Shown piece by piece: positions 7,395-15,704 of a stretch of 64,000 bases of DNA. The position numbers and the translations under genes are program-made. The notes under the pieces were generated by a model that saw nothing but the letters and a program-made list of their open reading frames with translations, searched no databases and was not told the origin of the DNA. The DNA lies in NCBI GenBank assembly GCA_963678055.1, contig OY782679.1:434001-498000 (forward strand), written 5' to 3'. Position 1 is the stretch's first letter. Each line of letters starts with the position of its first letter. This stretch comes from CAXXOK01 sp963678055 (lineage in GTDB: Bacteria; Bacillota; Clostridia; Christensenellales; Aristaeellaceae).

Positions 7395-9563
7395 TTACCG
7401 GCGGCGCAGCCTGAGGATGAGTATGATGGCTCCCAGCGCAACCAGACCCAGTATGATATAAAGAACGATAGGCTGACTATCCCCGGTTTGCGGGACGTCT
7501 GGCGATGCCAGTATATTGAATACGGTATTGGCGTGCCCGTCTGAAAACAGCAGGCTGAGCGTATGGCTCCCGGCAGACAGCGTGTTGAGGTACGCGGGTA
7601 GCAGAGTAACCACGGTGCTACCTGCCTGCGCGTTGTACTGGGATGCAGCTAGCGGAGTTCCATCGACTGAAACCCCACGGAAGCTGGAGAATGTGCCGTT
7701 GGAGGTGAAGGTCTTGCCTGCTGTACCGCCGAGGTAGAAATTGTCATCGTCGTCGGGTTTGATATCGTATTCTACCTCCAGAACGGTGAAGTTCAACGTG
7801 ACGCTGACCTGCGCAGATCCGGAGCCGGAAACCTGTAGAGTTTCTGCATACGTGCCTACACTCAGCCCTTCGCGGGGGCATACGGTGAAGGTGGCACTCT
7901 CTGCGGGTTTAAGCGACGAAGTGCTGATGGTGCCAACGGTATAGTCGGTGCTTGTCGGCTGCGAGAGCGTAATCGGCTGGTTGCCGGTATTGGTTGCAGT
8001 GACCGTGGCCGGGGAAACAGGTGCATACCCGACAGTCAGCCGTCCGAAATCTTTGCTTGCGGGACTGGCAGAGAGTGTATAGCTGGCGGCAGTTATGCTT
8101 AAGGCTGAGGTTTGGTCTGTCTGGGCATTACAGGTAACCGCAATCGTAGCGCCGTTATGGTCTTTTACGGTCAGCGGCGTTGAAGCGGTCGGGTCTGTTG
8201 TAATGCCGTTTGCCTCCAAGGACAGCGGGCCGATGCCGGTCTTCGTGGTGCCATCATTATAGGACAGCGTAATCAATAAACCGCTTAGGTCCAGCGTTTC
8301 TCCCGCTACATAGGACAGTTTGGTTGGCTGGGAGGTGACGGCGATGCCACTTACCGATAGTGCAGCTGTGGCAGGGAAGGCCACGGCAAATGTCAGCGCA
8401 TTGCCGCCGACATCGCCGCCGCTGACCGTACCTGCTGTCGGTGTACCCGTGTTTGCGGTGGGGGTGAGTCCCGCTGCAGGAAACTTATAGCCAGTTTCGG
8501 AGGTTAGCTTGATTTCTGCTTTGTAGGTGGAACCGGCTTTGAACTTGTTTTCACTGGTCAGTGTGGCGGCTGTGCCGTCGCTGTTTTGCCAGGTGATACT
8601 GGTTATCGCGTATTCGCTGACGCTGCCTGGCGTTAGGTTGGCGGCGGTTTGCGGCGTACCGCCTGCTGCCGGAGCGACGATGCCGGTCACCCCAGCGGAG
8701 GCAATTGGTGTGGACTCATCCACATCCGTGACCGTAATGGTAAACGTCTTCTCAAAATACAAGCCGAAGCTGTCCGTGCTGCGGACACGGATGGAATATG
8801 AATTTTTAGTTTCATAGTCAAGCGAGATGTTGCTTAGTTTCAGCGTGTCATCATCAATGGCGAAGCTGGTATTATCGGTACTGCCGGTACCGGATGCCAG
8901 TGTATAGGTGAATGAATCGTCTGGGTCTTCATCTGTTGTCGAGAAAGAACCGACCGTTGCAGTCGTGGGTGAGTTTTCTTCAATACTGCTGTTAGACAGC
9001 GTGATATCGCTTGGGGTATATGTGATATCGGCCTCGTAGGTGAAATCATCAATATAGAAATTGAGGAAGTCACCGCTTTCAGCGGGAGTAATTTTCAGGG
9101 TATCAATATCGTTCCAGTCTGTAAAGTCGATCGTGCCGCTTATTTCTGAACCGTAAATATTAATGGTTTCCGAGGTATACTTTACGGTCGAGTCGCGGAT
9201 CCCTTCAATTACTATAGCTTTCGCCATGTAAGGAGCCCAAGTCATAGTATTATCATAGTAAAATGAAAGCATATCAAAAGGAACGTTGTCTACCAGTTGT
9301 ATGGTCATCCAGGTAATGTCTTCACTGGGATTTGGAAAGATAGCGCCTGAGTCGTTGGCACCCATATTGGCATAGTAATAAAAATTTTTGCCGGAAGATG
9401 AGTTCACCACAAGCCCGTCGGCATCAGCATTATCTATAGGAGTATCATGAATCAAGTCCACAGAGTCGAAGGTCGCAACTTGTTTTGTCGCTAGCGCTGC
9501 TGAGGGCAACAGGAATAGAATGAGACCTGCGGCAAGTAGGGTTACAAGCAATTTTTTCAGCAT
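7395..9563 (-). CDS. Wall-anchored surface protein with cadherin-like and Ig-like domains
   Basis: The 722-residue protein has a signal peptide (MLKKLLVTLLAAGLILFLLP..ALA). A jelly-roll-like region that may bind ligand follows (about 30-175). A cadherin-like repeat covers about 183-283 (LSNSSIEENSPTTATVGSF to TITVTDVDE), followed by several Ig-like or Big-type modules. It ends in VPQTGD, a hydrophobic helix and RLRRR, a variant LPXTG sorting signal for sortase. It should be covalently displayed on the cell wall, perhaps as an adhesin. The start is preceded by GGAG at suitable spacing. The gene follows the terminator at 9606-9644. Confidence 0.8.
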   Translation of the reverse strand: MLKKLLVTLLAAGLILFLLPSAALATKQVATFDSVDLIHDTPIDNADADGLVVNSSSGKNFYYYANMGANDSGAIFPNPSEDITWMTIQLVDNVPFDMLSFYYDNTMTWAPYMAKAIVIEGIRDSTVKYTSETINIYGSEISGTIDFTDWNDIDTLKITPAESGDFLNFYIDDFTYEADITYTPSDITLSNSSIEENSPTTATVGSFSTTDEDPDDSFTYTLASGTGSTDNTSFAIDDDTLKLSNISLDYETKNSYSIRVRSTDSFGLYFEKTFTITVTDVDESTPIASAGVTGIVAPAAGGTPQTAANLTPGSVSEYAITSITWQNSDGTAATLTSENKFKAGSTYKAEIKLTSETGYKFPAAGLTPTANTGTPTAGTVSGGDVGGNALTFAVAFPATAALSVSGIAVTSQPTKLSYVAGETLDLSGLLITLSYNDGTTKTGIGPLSLEANGITTDPTASTPLTVKDHNGATIAVTCNAQTDQTSALSITAASYTLSASPASKDFGRLTVGYAPVSPATVTATNTGNQPITLSQPTSTDYTVGTISTSSLKPAESATFTVCPREGLSVGTYAETLQVSGSGSAQVSVTLNFTVLEVEYDIKPDDDDNFYLGGTAGKTFTSNGTFSSFRGVSVDGTPLAASQYNAQAGSTVVTLLPAYLNTLSAGSHTLSLLFSDGHANTVFNILASPDVPQTGDSQPIVLYIILGLVALGAIILILRLRRR

Positions 9564-9605
9564 TTAATGAATCTCCAGATACTGTAGAATTAAACAGATA
9601 TTAAC

Positions 9606-9644
9606 AAATCCGTGCGGTAACAATAGCATATACCGCACGGATTT
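9606..9644 (-). terminator. Terminator of the ABC exporter operon
   Basis: A perfect 14-bp inverted repeat (9606-9619 with 9631-9644) lies between the stop of the second ABC gene and the surface protein gene. On the minus strand TTTG follows. Confidence 0.75.
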
Positions 9645-9687
9645 GATTGTCAAATGTTTACAGCCTGCCTGGTGAAAATTCCAGGAA

Positions 9688-11523
9688 TTACTGCATTTCC
9701 GATAGCAGGCTCTTTTCGCGTTCGTCGCGGAACTGGTTGATGTACAGGTCGTGGTAATAGCCCTTGAGCTTGAGAAGCTCTTTATGGTTCCCGGCTTCGG
9801 TGATTTCGCCGTTCTGGATGACCAAAATGCGGTCCGCTCCGCGGATGGTGGACAGGCGGTGGGCGATAATGAAGCTGGTACGGCCTGCAAGCGCCGTATG
9901 GATGGCATTTTGGATTTTGACTTCGGTTTCGGTATCGACAGACGAGGTCGCTTCGTCCAGCACGAAGATAGCGGGACGGGCGATCAGCGCGCGGGCAAAG
10001 GACACCAGTTGCTTTTGGCCTGTGGACAGCAGGTTGCCGCCCTCGCCGACGCTGGTATCATAGCCTTTTTCCTGCGCTTCAATGAATTCGTCCGCGCTGA
10101 CGAGCTTGGCGGCGTCTTCCACCTCTGCGTCGGTCGCATCCAGCTTACCGTAGCGAATGTTATCGGCAATCGAGCCGGAGAACAGGTGCGGCTGCTGTAG
10201 AACATAGCCGAGGTTGCTTTGCAGCCACAGCTGGCTGCGCTTTTTGTAGTTCACCCCGTCAATCAGGATTTCACCCTCGGTCGGCTCGTAGAAGCGGCAC
10301 AGGAGGTTGACGATGGTGGACTTACCCGACCCGGTTTCGCCGACCAGCGCAATGGTTTCGCCGGCCTTGACCTCTAGGTTGAAGTTTTTGAGCACTTTTT
10401 CCCCGCCCTTATATTGGAAGGAAACATTGCGAAAGCTGATGTCGCCCTTGAGCACGGGCCAGTTTTCACGCTTGGGGTTGAAGTTGTCGCCAAAGACTTC
10501 GATCACCTCAGGCGTATCGGCAATCTCAGGCTCGGTTTCGATCAGCGAGATGACGCGCTCGGCCGCTGCCTGGCTTTGCTGGGCTTCGGCGAAGATGCGC
10601 GCGATGCTGGAGATTGGGTCAAACATCTGCATGGCATAGCTGATGAAGGCCGTCAGTGTACCGATGGAGATAGACTGGAGCACGAACACATCGTGCCCGC
10701 CCTTCCACAGCAGGAAGGCCGTGGCAAAGCCGCCAAGTCCAGTAATCAGCGGGTAGAGACCGGCCGAGAGTACCGCCGCGCGGATGGAGGAGTGGCGCAT
10801 CGAGCAGGTCAGTTCCTTGAATTCCTCGAAGTTGGCGTCCTCGCGCACGAGGGTCTTGGTGGTCTTTGCGCCCATGATGCCTTCGTTGAACGCGCCGGTG
10901 ATTTTGGAATTGATCTTGCGGACTTCGCGGTAGTTTTTAAGGATCTTCACCTGAAAGTAACCGGTGATGACGGCCATCAGCGGGACCACCGCCAGGGTGA
11001 TCAGCGTCAGCTTCCAGTTGAGGATAAACATGGCGACTGATACGATGATCAGGTAAAAGGTCGACCAACCCACATCCAGCAGTCCCCAGGCGATGGTGTC
11101 GCCAAGGCGCTGGGTATCGCTGGTCAGCCTTGCGATCAGGTAACCCACGGAGGTCTTATCGTAAAACGAAAAGGGAAGCTCCTGCAGGCGCTTGAACGCG
11201 GTACGGCGGATGTGGCGGCACAGCCCCACCTCTACCTGACCGCACAGGCGGATGAACAGGTTGACCCCGAACACAAACGCCAGTATCATCGCGGCGTAGA
11301 GCAGGATGAACGGCACCAGCCCGGTCAGGTCCCCGGTCGTGGCAAAGCCGTCGATCGCTTGCTTTTTAAACAGGGGAAAGAGGACTTCGGTCACGGCTAC
11401 AAAGGCTGCCGTAATGATAATGCCGATCAGGTGCTTGTAGTAGGGCTTGGCTAAGCGATACAGCTTTTTCCAAGGCCCCAGATCGAATGATTTGCTATAG
11501 GTTTCTTCCTCATGGTGTTGCAT
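9688..11523 (-). CDS. Multidrug ABC exporter half-transporter, consensus ATPase subunit (BmrD/LmrD-like)
   Basis: The 611-residue half-transporter starts at ATG 11523 (MQHHEEETYSKSFDLG) behind GGGAGGAC; a longer in-frame reading has no ribosome site. Six TM helices (about 40-320) precede an ATPase domain with Walker A GETGSGKST, signature LSTGQ (instead of LSGGQ), Walker B IFVLDEATSSVD with the catalytic Glu, and switch IAHR. The altered signature matches the degenerate Walker B of the partner, as expected for the two halves of one inactive ATP site in heterodimeric exporters of the BmrCD/LmrCD/TM287-288 type. The partner gene ends 179 bp upstream. Likely role: export of drugs or lipophilic compounds. 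Confidence 0.9.
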   Translation of the reverse strand: MQHHEEETYSKSFDLGPWKKLYRLAKPYYKHLIGIIITAAFVAVTEVLFPLFKKQAIDGFATTGDLTGLVPFILLYAAMILAFVFGVNLFIRLCGQVEVGLCRHIRRTAFKRLQELPFSFYDKTSVGYLIARLTSDTQRLGDTIAWGLLDVGWSTFYLIIVSVAMFILNWKLTLITLAVVPLMAVITGYFQVKILKNYREVRKINSKITGAFNEGIMGAKTTKTLVREDANFEEFKELTCSMRHSSIRAAVLSAGLYPLITGLGGFATAFLLWKGGHDVFVLQSISIGTLTAFISYAMQMFDPISSIARIFAEAQQSQAAAERVISLIETEPEIADTPEVIEVFGDNFNPKRENWPVLKGDISFRNVSFQYKGGEKVLKNFNLEVKAGETIALVGETGSGKSTIVNLLCRFYEPTEGEILIDGVNYKKRSQLWLQSNLGYVLQQPHLFSGSIADNIRYGKLDATDAEVEDAAKLVSADEFIEAQEKGYDTSVGEGGNLLSTGQKQLVSFARALIARPAIFVLDEATSSVDTETEVKIQNAIHTALAGRTSFIIAHRLSTIRGADRILVIQNGEITEAGNHKELLKLKGYYHDLYINQFRDEREKSLLSEMQ

Positions 11524-11702
11524 GTATATGTCCTCCCGCTTAAGGTCAATGGCGCGTCGAGATTGCAACCCTCCGGCCATCCGGTTTCAGCGATTTCAGG
11601 ATAGAACCTGCTCTCGCGAAAACGGACTGCGCCGGTATATACGGTCTCTTCTTGCATTGCCCTTGCGCTTGCTTAGTCAATGATGTATAGGGGGGCAGGG
11701 GG

Positions 11703-13544
11703 TTACGCTTCGTCGGCCAGTTCTTCTTCCAGGGCAGCCTGAATTTGGTAGATGCGCCGGTACAGGCCGTTCTGTTTTACCAGTTCCTCGTGTGAGCCCA
11801 GCTGGGACACCTTACCGTTTTGCAGCACGATGATGACATCCGCTTCGGACAGGGTGGTCAGTCGGTGGCTGATAATGAAGGTGGTCGCCGCCTTGTCCAG
11901 CTCGCTGCGCGCGTCTTTCAGCGCTTGGCGGATGGCGCGGTCGGTTTCGGTGTCCACGGCCGACAGGCTGTCGTCAAAGATGAGGATATCGTTATCTTTG
12001 AGCAGCGTCCGGGCGATGGCGATACGCTGTTTCTGCCCGCCGGACAGGGTTACGCCGCGCTCACCCACCATGGTGTCGTAACCGTTTTCAAAGTGATTGA
12101 TGAAATCGTCAGCAGCGGCGGTTTTGGCCACCGAGCGAATCATGCCAAAGGATGGTTCATGCCGGGCGATGCCGATGTTGTTCTTCACCGAGCGGGAGTA
12201 GAGGAACGGCTCCTGCAAAACCAGGCCGACGCGCGAGCGCAGGTAGCTCTTGGAGATGCGGTTCAGGTTCACCCCGCCGATGCGGATTTCGCCTTGCTTG
12301 GCATCATACAGTCGCTGCAGTAGGTTCATCAGCGTTGACTTACCTGAGCCCGTTGCGCCCAGGATGGCTACGGTTTGTCCCTGTTTCACGGTGAAGCTTA
12401 CGTCCTTTAGGACCGGGGTGTTTTTCTCGTGCTCGTAGCCCACATGGTCAAACTCGATATCGCGATCCAGCGGGGGCTTGATGCTGTCGGGGTCTTCCTG
12501 TTCGGGCTGCGTCATCAGAATTTCGCTGGTACGATCGAACGAAACCATCGCCTTGCCCAAGTCGGACAGGATACGCCCAAGCTGGCGAATTGGCCACAGC
12601 AGCATGCCGGTGTAGCTGACGAACACCGTCATTTCACCGATGCTCAACTGACCGGGATAGGTAACAACCACCACCGCGCCGATAATCAGCGTTGCCGCGC
12701 CCTGAAACTGCGCCAGCATGTCCGAGCCCGACCAGTACACGGCCAGCAGCTTAATCAGCTTGATGCTTTTGTGGTACAGGTCGTCGTTTACGTCGGCAAA
12801 CTTGTCTTCTTCGTATTTCTGCCGCCCGAAAGCGCGCACAACGCGTACGCCTGTCAGGTTTTCCTGTAGCACGGAGCTCATTTTGCCCTCGGCTTCATCG
12901 GCGAATTTATAGTACTTCTGTACCCACTTGAAGAACAGCCACGCAAACAGGAACAGCGGTGGCACCAGAATCATGGAGTACAGGGTCATAGACACGTTGA
13001 TGGAGAGCATGACTGCAATGGCGATGACCACCATGAACACCGTACGGAAGATTTCCGTCAGCTGTGCAGACATGAAGCGGCGGATGGTATCCACATCGCT
13101 GGTGCAGCGCTGGATTAGGTCGCCTGTCTGCGCCTGTGCATGGTATTCGTAGGATAGCGTTTGCAGGTGGCTATACAGGCGGTTGCGCATCGTTTGGGCG
13201 ATGTTTTCACTGGCGATGGTGGACCAGCGCCCGCGCAGGTAGTTGAACAGGCTGCCCGCTGCGTAGAATACCATCAAAATGACGGCGACAATCCACAGGT
13301 GCGACAGCATATAGCTGACGCCGCCGCGTGCGTTGAACCACGTACCAAGCGGTACAGGCAGGTCGACAGCTGCGTCCATGTTGCCGTCTGCAGCTGAGAC
13401 CAGTGCGTCGATCGTACCCGATAGCATCAGCGGCATGATCAGCGAGAACAGTACGCCAATACCCATGGCGACGATCGACCAGAAGAACTTCATTCGGTTT
13501 CCGCGGGTAATATCCCTGAGAATGGACCGTTTTGTAGGTTGCAT
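11703..13544 (-). CDS. Multidrug ABC exporter half-transporter, degenerate ATPase subunit (BmrC/LmrC-like)
   Basis: The 613-residue half-transporter starts at ATG 13544 (MQPTKRSILRDITRGNRMKF), served by GGAGGG. The in-frame ATG at 13556 is part of that site. Six TM helices (about 20-330) are followed by Walker A GATGSGKST, signature LSGGQKQ, Walker B ILIFDDSLSAVD and switch ISHR. The catalytic Glu after Walker B is Asp, the hallmark of the degenerate site in heterodimeric exporters. The gene lies directly behind a leader peptide ORF and an intrinsic terminator, suggesting induction by attenuation. The second subunit gene follows. Confidence 0.9.
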   Translation of the reverse strand: MQPTKRSILRDITRGNRMKFFWSIVAMGIGVLFSLIMPLMLSGTIDALVSAADGNMDAAVDLPVPLGTWFNARGGVSYMLSHLWIVAVILMVFYAAGSLFNYLRGRWSTIASENIAQTMRNRLYSHLQTLSYEYHAQAQTGDLIQRCTSDVDTIRRFMSAQLTEIFRTVFMVVIAIAVMLSINVSMTLYSMILVPPLFLFAWLFFKWVQKYYKFADEAEGKMSSVLQENLTGVRVVRAFGRQKYEEDKFADVNDDLYHKSIKLIKLLAVYWSGSDMLAQFQGAATLIIGAVVVVTYPGQLSIGEMTVFVSYTGMLLWPIRQLGRILSDLGKAMVSFDRTSEILMTQPEQEDPDSIKPPLDRDIEFDHVGYEHEKNTPVLKDVSFTVKQGQTVAILGATGSGKSTLMNLLQRLYDAKQGEIRIGGVNLNRISKSYLRSRVGLVLQEPFLYSRSVKNNIGIARHEPSFGMIRSVAKTAAADDFINHFENGYDTMVGERGVTLSGGQKQRIAIARTLLKDNDILIFDDSLSAVDTETDRAIRQALKDARSELDKAATTFIISHRLTTLSEADVIIVLQNGKVSQLGSHEELVKQNGLYRRIYQIQAALEEELADEA

Positions 13545-13564
13545 AGGACCCTCCATATCAAATA

Positions 13565-13594
13565 AAAAGCCGCCGGCGTTTTTGCGCCGGCGGC
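13565..13594 (-). terminator. Leader terminator (attenuator) in front of the ABC exporter
   Basis: Perfect 10-bp GC-rich arms (13569-13578 and 13585-13594) are followed on the minus strand by TTTTTATTT. It lies 20 bp upstream of the ABC start codon and downstream of promoter and leader peptide. Readthrough must therefore be regulated or incomplete. Confidence 0.85.
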
Positions 13595-13626
13595 CTGATT
13601 ATGCAGAATTTTGATTATATTCGCAT

Positions 13627-13716
13627 CTATAGACAGGCAGACGGGCACAGATATCCCTTTTGCGCAGCAAAAATTGGATTCATGCGAGCGATGGTAACAT
13701 AGCTATAATTGTTCAT
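13627..13716 (-). CDS. Leader peptide (29 aa) of the ABC exporter operon
   Basis: A short ORF starts at ATG 13716 behind an exceptionally strong AAAGGAGGG site (13723-13731) with 6-nt spacing. It starts MNNYSYVTIARMN, ends GYLCPSACL and stops at 13627-13629. It is the first ORF after a near-consensus promoter and lies just before an intrinsic terminator and the exporter genes. Nine bases covering part of its ribosome site (13717-13725) are perfectly complementary to bases inside the ORF (13643-13651). This resembles the architecture of the Bacillus subtilis bmrB-bmrCD leader, where ribosome stalling by antibiotics allows readthrough. I see no sequence similarity to BmrB and infer function from layout. 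Confidence 0.75.
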   Translation of the reverse strand: MNNYSYVTIARMNPIFAAQKGYLCPSACL

Positions 13717-13760
13717 TCTGTGCCCTCCTTTCTGTGTAACAATCTTTAAGTGCCTTTAGC

Positions 13761-13789
13761 AGTATACGAGCGATATCTGGGAAAGTCAA
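13761..13789 (-). promoter_or_regulatory. Promoter of the leader peptide-ABC exporter operon
   Basis: Minus-strand TTGACT (13784-13789), a 17-nt spacer and TATACT (13761-13766). The start would be near 13754, giving a leader of about 210 nt. Confidence 0.85.
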
Positions 13790-13852
13790 TAGGGTTTTGG
13801 CAATATTGTAACATTAAAAATTGAAAAAGAAAAAACAAAGAATGGATGAATA

Positions 13853-13861
13853 TGGTATACT
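13853..13861 (+). promoter_or_regulatory. Extended -10 promoter for the CHAP-like protein
   Basis: TGGTATACT, with no good -35. The ribosome site AAGGAG follows at 13868-13873, so the leader is almost absent. Confidence 0.45.
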
Positions 13862-13882
13862 GCCACTAAGGAGTTGAACTGC

Positions 13883-14893
13883 ATGCCCAAGTTTTTTATG
13901 ATCATACTGATCGTTGCAACCCTTGTGTTTTCCGTAACGCCTCAGCCCGCCGAGGCCAAGGATAATTTGGATGCGCTATTTGAAGACGCGCTCAGTGCGC
14001 TGCAGTCACCTGCTCAGGCGGCGATGCAAACAGCCTCCTATACCCTGCGTACGGGTGAGAGCGCGTATGTGCCTGCCATATCCCCCGGGATTGTCCCGTA
14101 TGATCAGGAAATGCCGGCTGTAGACCTTGCCGGAGCCTTATTTGAAACCACCGATGATCAAATTGTCACCGTGGATGAAAACGGCATCATGACCGGGATG
14201 GCGCCGGGAATCGCTACGGTGATCTGTACCACGCCGGACAACAGCTATTTTTACGGCGTCACCGTGGAAGATGGTGCCATGCCCGAAGTAGTGAAGAACT
14301 TTGTTTATGTCGTTAAGCGCGAATATTATAAGAACCAGCGGGCGGGGATGCCTCGTTCCAACGAGTACACGAAGTGGTACTATAAATCCAAAAAAGCAGT
14401 CGGTTGGTGCTCGGTGTTTACCATATGGAGCGCCAATGCCGCCGGGTTTGACCCCATTGACGAAGAAGACGCTAAGGAAATTCCACCTTCGCAGCCGCTG
14501 TTCCTGCGCGAGGGACAGGTGGGCAACCAGTACGACGGATTTTCGTACTTGGATCGCTTTGTGGGAATCCCGCGTCCCGGCTATTTAGTGATCTATGCCA
14601 ACTTGAAAAATACCTACCTGTTCACCCACGTGGGCATTGTGACCGATGTGATCGACAAGGGTGACGGCATATACCAGGTGACCACCGTGGAGGGCAATAT
14701 GTCCAGCACCGTGAAGCGCTATTCCTACCTGTATGACAGCAACAAGGATAACTCGGCCCTGACCAGCGAAACGCGCCAGAAAGTCCAGTCCAACATCGTT
14801 ATGGTGGAACAGGACCAGCAAACCGACCCCCTGACCCAATACGAAACGACCAAGAACTTTACCGTGTTCGGGTTTTGCGCAACCTGGTTGTAA
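13883..14893 (+). CDS. Secreted protein with Big-like and CHAP-like cysteine peptidase/amidase domains
   Basis: The 336-residue protein starts at ATG 13883, 9 nt after AAGGAG; the TTG at 13874 is too close to that site. A signal peptide (about 1-25) is followed by a Big-like segment (about 62-130, FETTDDQIVTVDENGIMTG). The C-terminal domain has an NlpC/P60 or CHAP layout: Cys176 in GWCSVFTIW, His249 in FTHVGIV and Glu270/Asn272 in VEGN. Such domains cut peptidoglycan peptides or amide bonds outside the membrane. No wall anchor or binding repeat is seen. Rubrerythrin follows behind its own promoter. Confidence 0.75.
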   Translation: MPKFFMIILIVATLVFSVTPQPAEAKDNLDALFEDALSALQSPAQAAMQTASYTLRTGESAYVPAISPGIVPYDQEMPAVDLAGALFETTDDQIVTVDENGIMTGMAPGIATVICTTPDNSYFYGVTVEDGAMPEVVKNFVYVVKREYYKNQRAGMPRSNEYTKWYYKSKKAVGWCSVFTIWSANAAGFDPIDEEDAKEIPPSQPLFLREGQVGNQYDGFSYLDRFVGIPRPGYLVIYANLKNTYLFTHVGIVTDVIDKGDGIYQVTTVEGNMSSTVKRYSYLYDSNKDNSALTSETRQKVQSNIVMVEQDQQTDPLTQYETTKNFTVFGFCATWL

Positions 14894-14919
14894 TAAATGA
14901 AAATGCACCTGTAGAATGG

Positions 14920-14947
14920 TTTCAAACACGGTGGAATCGTGTATACT
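14920..14947 (+). promoter_or_regulatory. Promoter for rubrerythrin
   Basis: TTTCAA (14920-14925), a 16-nt spacer and TATACT (14942-14947). No obvious PerR box was seen. Confidence 0.6.
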
Positions 14948-14998
14948 GTAGACTGCAAGCAATGCGGACACACAACGATATAGGAGGAGAATTTCGTT

Positions 14999-15541
14999 AT
15001 GAAAGAGCTCAAAGGAACGAAAACCTACGCCAATCTGGAAGCAGCCTTTGCAGGGGAAAGCAAGGCCCGCAACAAGTACACCTACTACGCGTCCAAAGCC
15101 CGCAAGGACGGCTATGTGCAGATTGCCGAGCTGTTTGAGGAGACCGCCAACAACGAAAAAGAGCATGCCAAAATTTGGTTTAAGCTTCTAATGGGCGGCG
15201 AGGTCCCCGCAACCCCCGAAAACCTCGTGGATGCAGCGGCAGGCGAGAACTATGAGTGGACGGATATGTACGTCACCATGGCCGAGGAAGCGCGCGCCGA
15301 AGGCTTTGACCAGATCGCAGATCAGTTCCTGCGTGTGGCAGCCATCGAAAAGGCGCACGAAGCCCGTTACCTCAAGCTGCTGGAAAACGTCAAAGACGGC
15401 GTAGTCTTCAGCCGCGATGGCGACCGTATCTGGCAGTGCGGCAACTGCGGCCATCTGGTTATCGGCAAAAATGCACCGGAGCTTTGCCCCGTGTGCAAGC
15501 ATCCTAAAGCGTTCTACCGCATTCATGCCGAAAACTATTAA
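14999..15541 (+). CDS. rbr: Rubrerythrin
   Basis: This 180-residue non-haem iron protein reduces hydrogen peroxide in anaerobes. The N-terminal ferritin-like four-helix domain carries the di-iron ligands (AGESKARNKYTYYA, ETANNEKEHA, MAEEARAEGF, RVAAIEKAHEARY). A C-terminal rubredoxin-like domain has the iron ligands CGNCG and CPVC. ATG 14999 follows TAGGAGGAG. It is a single-gene unit with promoter and terminator and points to an anaerobic host facing oxygen stress. Confidence 0.97.
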   Translation: MKELKGTKTYANLEAAFAGESKARNKYTYYASKARKDGYVQIAELFEETANNEKEHAKIWFKLLMGGEVPATPENLVDAAAGENYEWTDMYVTMAEEARAEGFDQIADQFLRVAAIEKAHEARYLKLLENVKDGVVFSRDGDRIWQCGNCGHLVIGKNAPELCPVCKHPKAFYRIHAENY

Positions 15542-15560
15542 ATAGAGTCCGGCAAGCAAA

Positions 15561-15591
15561 ACGCGCCCGCATAGCGGGCGCGTTTTTTTTT
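15561..15591 (+). terminator. Terminator of rubrerythrin
   Basis: A 10-bp GC-rich stem (15561-15570 with 15574-15583), a 3-nt loop and a run of nine T. Confidence 0.95.
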
Positions 15592-15652
15592 GCAACCATA
15601 GTAAATTGCGGTAGAAAAACTGCGAAAGACGCATGAGCAGGAATTGCTTTTC

Positions 15653-15661
15653 TGGTATAAT
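15653..15661 (+). promoter_or_regulatory. Extended -10 promoter for the first Sel1-repeat protein
   Basis: TGGTATAAT is a perfect extended -10; no clear -35 is seen. The start would be near 15668. Confidence 0.6.
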
Positions 15662-15704
15662 GGAGGAAAGAGTAATAAAAACACGATGGGTGGGGGATGC
15701 GGAT

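Noticed and set aside
11524..11702. Small ORF between the two ABC genes (68 codons, 11451-11657)
   Set aside because: It overlaps the second ABC gene out of frame and has no ribosome site or recognisable feature.
13821..13861. TTGAAA as -35 for the CHAP-like gene
   Set aside because: Its distance of 29 nt from the -10 is too long; only the extended -10 was kept.
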